Source: Hyaloraphidium curvatum
Lineage: Eukaryota; Monoblepharomycota; Hyaloraphidiomycetes; Hyaloraphidiales; Hyaloraphidiaceae
Direction of reading: 5' to 3'
Assembly (NCBI GenBank): GCA_025558095.1
Contig: JAIVFI010000045.1
Location: forward strand, 62,001 to 126,000
Length of the DNA: 64,000 bases
Translations under genes and position numbers: made by a program
In this document: positions 60,959-64,000 of the stretch, piece after piece
Numbering within the stretch: the first letter of the stretch is position 1
How the letters are laid out: every line of letters begins with the position of its first letter
The notes under the pieces: generated by a model
Told to the model about the DNA's origin: nothing
Database searches by the model: none
What the model saw: the letters and a program-made list of their open reading frames with translations, nothing else

Positions 60959-62330
60959 AACTTGAACACCTGGTAGAGACTAATCAGCATGTAGCTTCCG
61001 ACTTCACCACGATTATCCCACCTCGGCTTCTGTGTACCCCATCTTCTTGAGCAAGCCCGAAAGCTCGCCCTGCGACTTGTCAGGCGCCTTGTCGCCCGAC
61101 ACGTGCTTCATCATGCCCGGCGGCCCGCACACGAGCACCCTGCCGCCCGACCCCGGCGCGGGCAGCTTCCCCGCCAGCATTTCCTCGGTGATGAACCCCT
61201 TGCCCTGCTTCCATCCCTCGGGAGCCTTATCGAGAGTGTAGTATAGGTGGAATCTGTCCTTGTACCTGGCGGCCCAGGCGTCGAGCAGGTCGCGGCAGAT
61301 GATGTCGTCCTCGGTCTGGTTGGCGAACAGCAGGTTGACGTGCGTCTTGTCGTTCGGGTTGCTGAGCACCTCGCGGGCGACCTGGATCATGGGGGTGATG
61401 CCCGAGCCGCCGGCGATCATGGTGATCTGCGGGATCTCGTTGGGTTTGTAGACGAACTTGACGAGGGGTCCCTTGAACTCGAGCTTGTCGCCGGGCTTGA
61501 GCGAGTGGATGTGCGAGGAGAGGACGCCCGTGGGGTACTTCCTGGATCGTGGAGCAAACGGTTAGCTACAAGGAAAGACGAAGTGACCATCAAGACCAAC
61601 TTGACGATGAGATCAAAGTACCCGTGCCCGTCCTCGGAAACCGGCGTGTACGGCCGGATTGCGTAGTCCGGCGTCCCGTCGGGCTTGTCCCCGACCTTGA
61701 CGCGGGTCATCAGGAACGACGCCGTCGTCATGCCCAGCCGCTCCTTGCCGTCCGGCAGCGCGAAGCGGAAGATGCCCGTGTTGGGCGTGATGAACTCGAC
61801 CTCCTTGACCGTGAAGGGCGTCCAGTCCATCTCCTTAGTCAGAGCGGGTGCCGATTCGGCCTTGATGGTCCCGAAGGGCCGGACGAGCAGGTCTGAAAGG
61901 GAGAGACATGTTTCGTAAGCCAGCATGAACCAGTCCCAACAATCCGGGGGCGGGGGACGCTTCGGCCCCAGCAGCTTCGTCAGAAACAGATGACCAGTGA
62001 AGCCAACTATCACTGATCTTTACGAGAAGAAAACAGCTGGCGAAGTGCTGTCTCCGGCCCGTGTGCAGCTGTCAACCGATCGGCTGTCTTCCGACCATTG
62101 ACACCGAATCCAACTCCCATGTGGATGATGAAGGACAACTTACAGGCGCCGAGAGCGGCAACCGAGCCCGCGATGGCCCCCCGGGCGCGGCTGGGAGCTG
62201 TTTGCGCCGACGACGAGAAGGCGCGTGCCGGGGCTGCCATCGGGGTCCGCACGGCCATGCGGGGGCCCAGAGGCACGGAGGAGCGCACGAGGCGCGAGAA
62301 TCCGCGCGTTACTGCGGCGTTGGCGGCCAT
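60955..62330 (-). CDS. MCR1: NADH-cytochrome b5 reductase, mitochondrial (Mcr1-like)
   Basis: Exons 62330-62144, 62012-61941, 61892-61601, 61541-61022, 60969-60955 give 361 aa. The first 60 residues form an Arg/Ser/Ala presequence (SRLVRSSVPLGPRM, RAFSSSAQTAPSRARG) with a hydrophobic segment, as in mitochondrial Mcr1. FAD part: AIRPYTPVSEDG and KKYPTGVLSSHIHSLKPGD; NADH part: MIAGGSGITPMIQVAREVL and VLVCGPPGMMKHVSG. It passes electrons from NADH to cytochrome b5 or similar carriers. The 48-nt intron before YLLVRPFG is inferred from its pyrimidine tract. The last exon is only 15 nt and supplies the family end VFKF after a GTGGGA intron; without it the protein would stop after EVG. Confidence 0.92.
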
Positions 62331-62423
62331 CGCAGCGGAATCCGAGTGTGTTTGCGGGAGGCAATCGACGCGATGATGGCGGTGCGCACGGCTCCATCAA
62401 TCGCGCTTCGGAGCCCCGCCAAG

Positions 62424-64000
62424 ATGTCCGCGTCGCCGCCGAGCAGCGCGATCGAGATTTCGCGGCCCGCCGGCGGCGATGACGACGCGTTCGGCCTCGG
62501 CAAGTCGGGCCCGAGCGGCGGGCGCCGGCAGCACTTCCTGTCGCGCTCGCCTCTCAAAGGCTCGCAGGGCGCGCCCGCGCAGCCGTCGGCGGACCAGCGC
62601 GCCGTGCGATACCTGCGCTCGCTGCCGGCCGTGCGCGAGCGGTGCGCCGCCGTGTTCGAGGCGTTCCAGAAGAAGGGCGAATCCGAGTACTTCACGCTCG
62701 ACCGCGTAATGGTCGACGACATCGCGGCCAAAGTCGTCGAGATCGGGCACAGGGACTACGGGACGGACGCCGGCATCGACCCCGCAAAGGTGCCGGCCCA
62801 CGCCCGCTGGCGGCACTACGCGGCTGGCGGCCCGGACCGCGCAGAGGCGCTGATCTCCGAGTGGGGTGCGGGTCCGAGATAGCCGGTTGACGCATTCCAT
62901 TCGCTCACCGGACGCGTCCTGCCAGGCTCCGAAGTCAATACGCTGGAAAAGACGCGTCGGTTGGTGGATTTGACGGTCATTTCGGTGCTCGTGGACGCGG
63001 GAGCGGGGCCGGATTGGAAGTACACAGAGGAGGGAGGCAAGACCTACACGCGCAGCGAAGGTCTGGCCGTGGCGAGCGTCGACATGTTCCGGAAGGGGCT
63101 GTTTTCCTCCAGCTCGACCTCGAAGCACCACGTTGATGGTGGGTCTTGGCTTTCTTCCAGAATCACCTCGTATCTGACGTCTCGCCCCGATCAGCCAAAG
63201 CCCTGAAATCGCTCCAGGCCCAGGCCCTCGCCGCCGCCTTCCAGCACTCGGACTCCAACCCCCTCGTCGGCCTCGAAGGCCGCCACGACCTGCTCAAGCG
63301 GCTCGGCGAGGCCCTCGAATCCTCCCCCCAGTTCTTCGACCCCGCCTTCGGCTCACCCAACCCTTCCCCGCGGCCGGGCAACATGGTCGACTACCTCCTC
63401 GGCAAATCCGAGCGCGTGGGCGAGATCTCCGAGTACGGCACGGGCGGGACCGTGCGCATCTCGCTCAAGGACCTGTGGGAGGTGCTCATCTCGGGCCTTG
63501 GACCTGTGTGGCCGAAGACGCGGACGCAGGTGGCCGGCCAGCCGATGGGCGACGTGTGGCCGTGCGCGCTGCTGGGGGATGGCACCGAAGCGCTGGTGCC
63601 GTTCCACAAGCTGACGCAGTGGATGGCCTACTCGCTCGTCGGGGTGCTGGAGCGCGTGGCAAGGTGGGAGGTGGCGGACCAGGAGCTGCTTACGGGGCTG
63701 CCCGAGTACAGTGGGTGTCCACGGTGCTCATGAAGCTGGTCGTTGTTGATTCGCTTCTTTTGCTGTGCAGGGAACGGCGGGATTATCGTCGACTACGGCC
63801 TGCTTATGGTCAAGGATCCCAAACTGATCGAAGAGCCCCTAGACGTCGGCCACCCTCTCATCGTGGAGTGGCGTGCGCTCACCGTCGCCCTGCTGGACAT
63901 GATCGCCGAGCGCGTGCGGCGGTACCTGAGGCTCACGCCCGAGCAGCTGCCGCTGGCAAAGGTGCTCGAGATGGGGACGTGGAAGGCCGGGAGGGAGGAG
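62424..64000 (+). CDS. URC4/urg3-like DUF1688 protein, 3' end beyond window
   Basis: Exons 62424-62865, 62926-63138, 63195-63710, 63771 to window edge; at least 467 codons. DUF1688 signatures: QRAVRYLRSLPAVRERC, RRLVDLTVISVLVDAGAGPDWKY, RSEGLAVASVDMF, SNPLVGLEGRHDLLKRLGEAL, GNMVDYLL, VWPCALLGDGTEALVPFHKLTQWMAYSL and NGGIIVDYGLL. In yeasts URC4/urg3 belongs to the uracil catabolic (URC) pathway, whose biochemistry is only partly known. An in-frame ATG at 62373 is an alternative start; from 62424 the gap to the divergent reductase start is 93 bp. The frame is open at the window end. Confidence 0.9.

Overview
This window looks like nuclear DNA of a GC-rich fungus. Nearly all multi-exon genes carry short GT-AG introns, mostly 47 to 90 nt, with GTGGGT, GTGCGT or GTGAGC donors. 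Gene types include Zn2Cys6 regulators, a NodB chitin deacetylase with GPI tail, a DEF1-like CUE protein, URC4/DUF1688, mitochondrial cytochrome b5 reductase and many F-box proteins. Seven-TM receptor-like proteins, an EsV-1-7 protein and a lectin receptor with a kinase-like domain make me think of an early-diverging (chytrid or monoblepharid-like) fungus, but a GC-rich basidiomycete cannot be excluded from sequence alone. Exon joins given here were worked out by hand; each listed join keeps frame from ATG to stop unless stated otherwise.

Layout. 0-7.2 kb: a partial unknown gene, a two-repeat Kre9-like protein, a divergent thioesterase / NTF2-like pair that both end in PTS1-type tripeptides, and a Fungal_trans protein without zinc cluster. 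7.5-10.9 kb: accessory stretch with a 5'-truncated LINE remnant, a (GGTCT)7 tract, a tiny predicted N-myristoylated protein and broken copies of sequences found again at 13.6-15.3 kb. 11-17.7 kb: PP1-motif protein, chitin deacetylase, RING/IBR-like and F-box genes, 2-hydroxyacid dehydrogenase. 17.7-23.8 kb: two near-identical tandem Zn2Cys6 factors separated by direct repeats and a decayed cysteine-rich gene. 24.4-33.3 kb: SNF2 translocase with SUMO-interaction-like motifs, two paralogous 7TM genes flanking a peroxisomal enoyl-CoA isomerase, and an AT-hook/EsV-1-7 protein. 33.7-36.2 kb: a ricin-B lectin / TM / SH3 / pseudokinase receptor. 36.3-45 kb: O-methyltransferase, branched-chain 2-oxoacid dehydrogenase E1 beta, GNAT, GPI protein, SR splicing factor, prohibitin-1, EH-domain protein. 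45-57.2 kb: cytochrome P450, Dap1-like heme protein, small secreted and disordered proteins, a 4TM protein, F-box, DEF1-like. 57.4-64 kb: F-box, a 13-exon peroxisomal acyl-CoA ligase overlapping tail-to-tail with mitochondrial cytochrome b5 reductase, and partial URC4.

Common themes: peroxisomal acyl-CoA metabolism (four proteins with PTS1-like ends: AKM, ARL, SKL, AKL), heme/redox (P450, Dap1-like, b5 reductase), and local gene duplication (two factors, two 7TM proteins, F-box copies).
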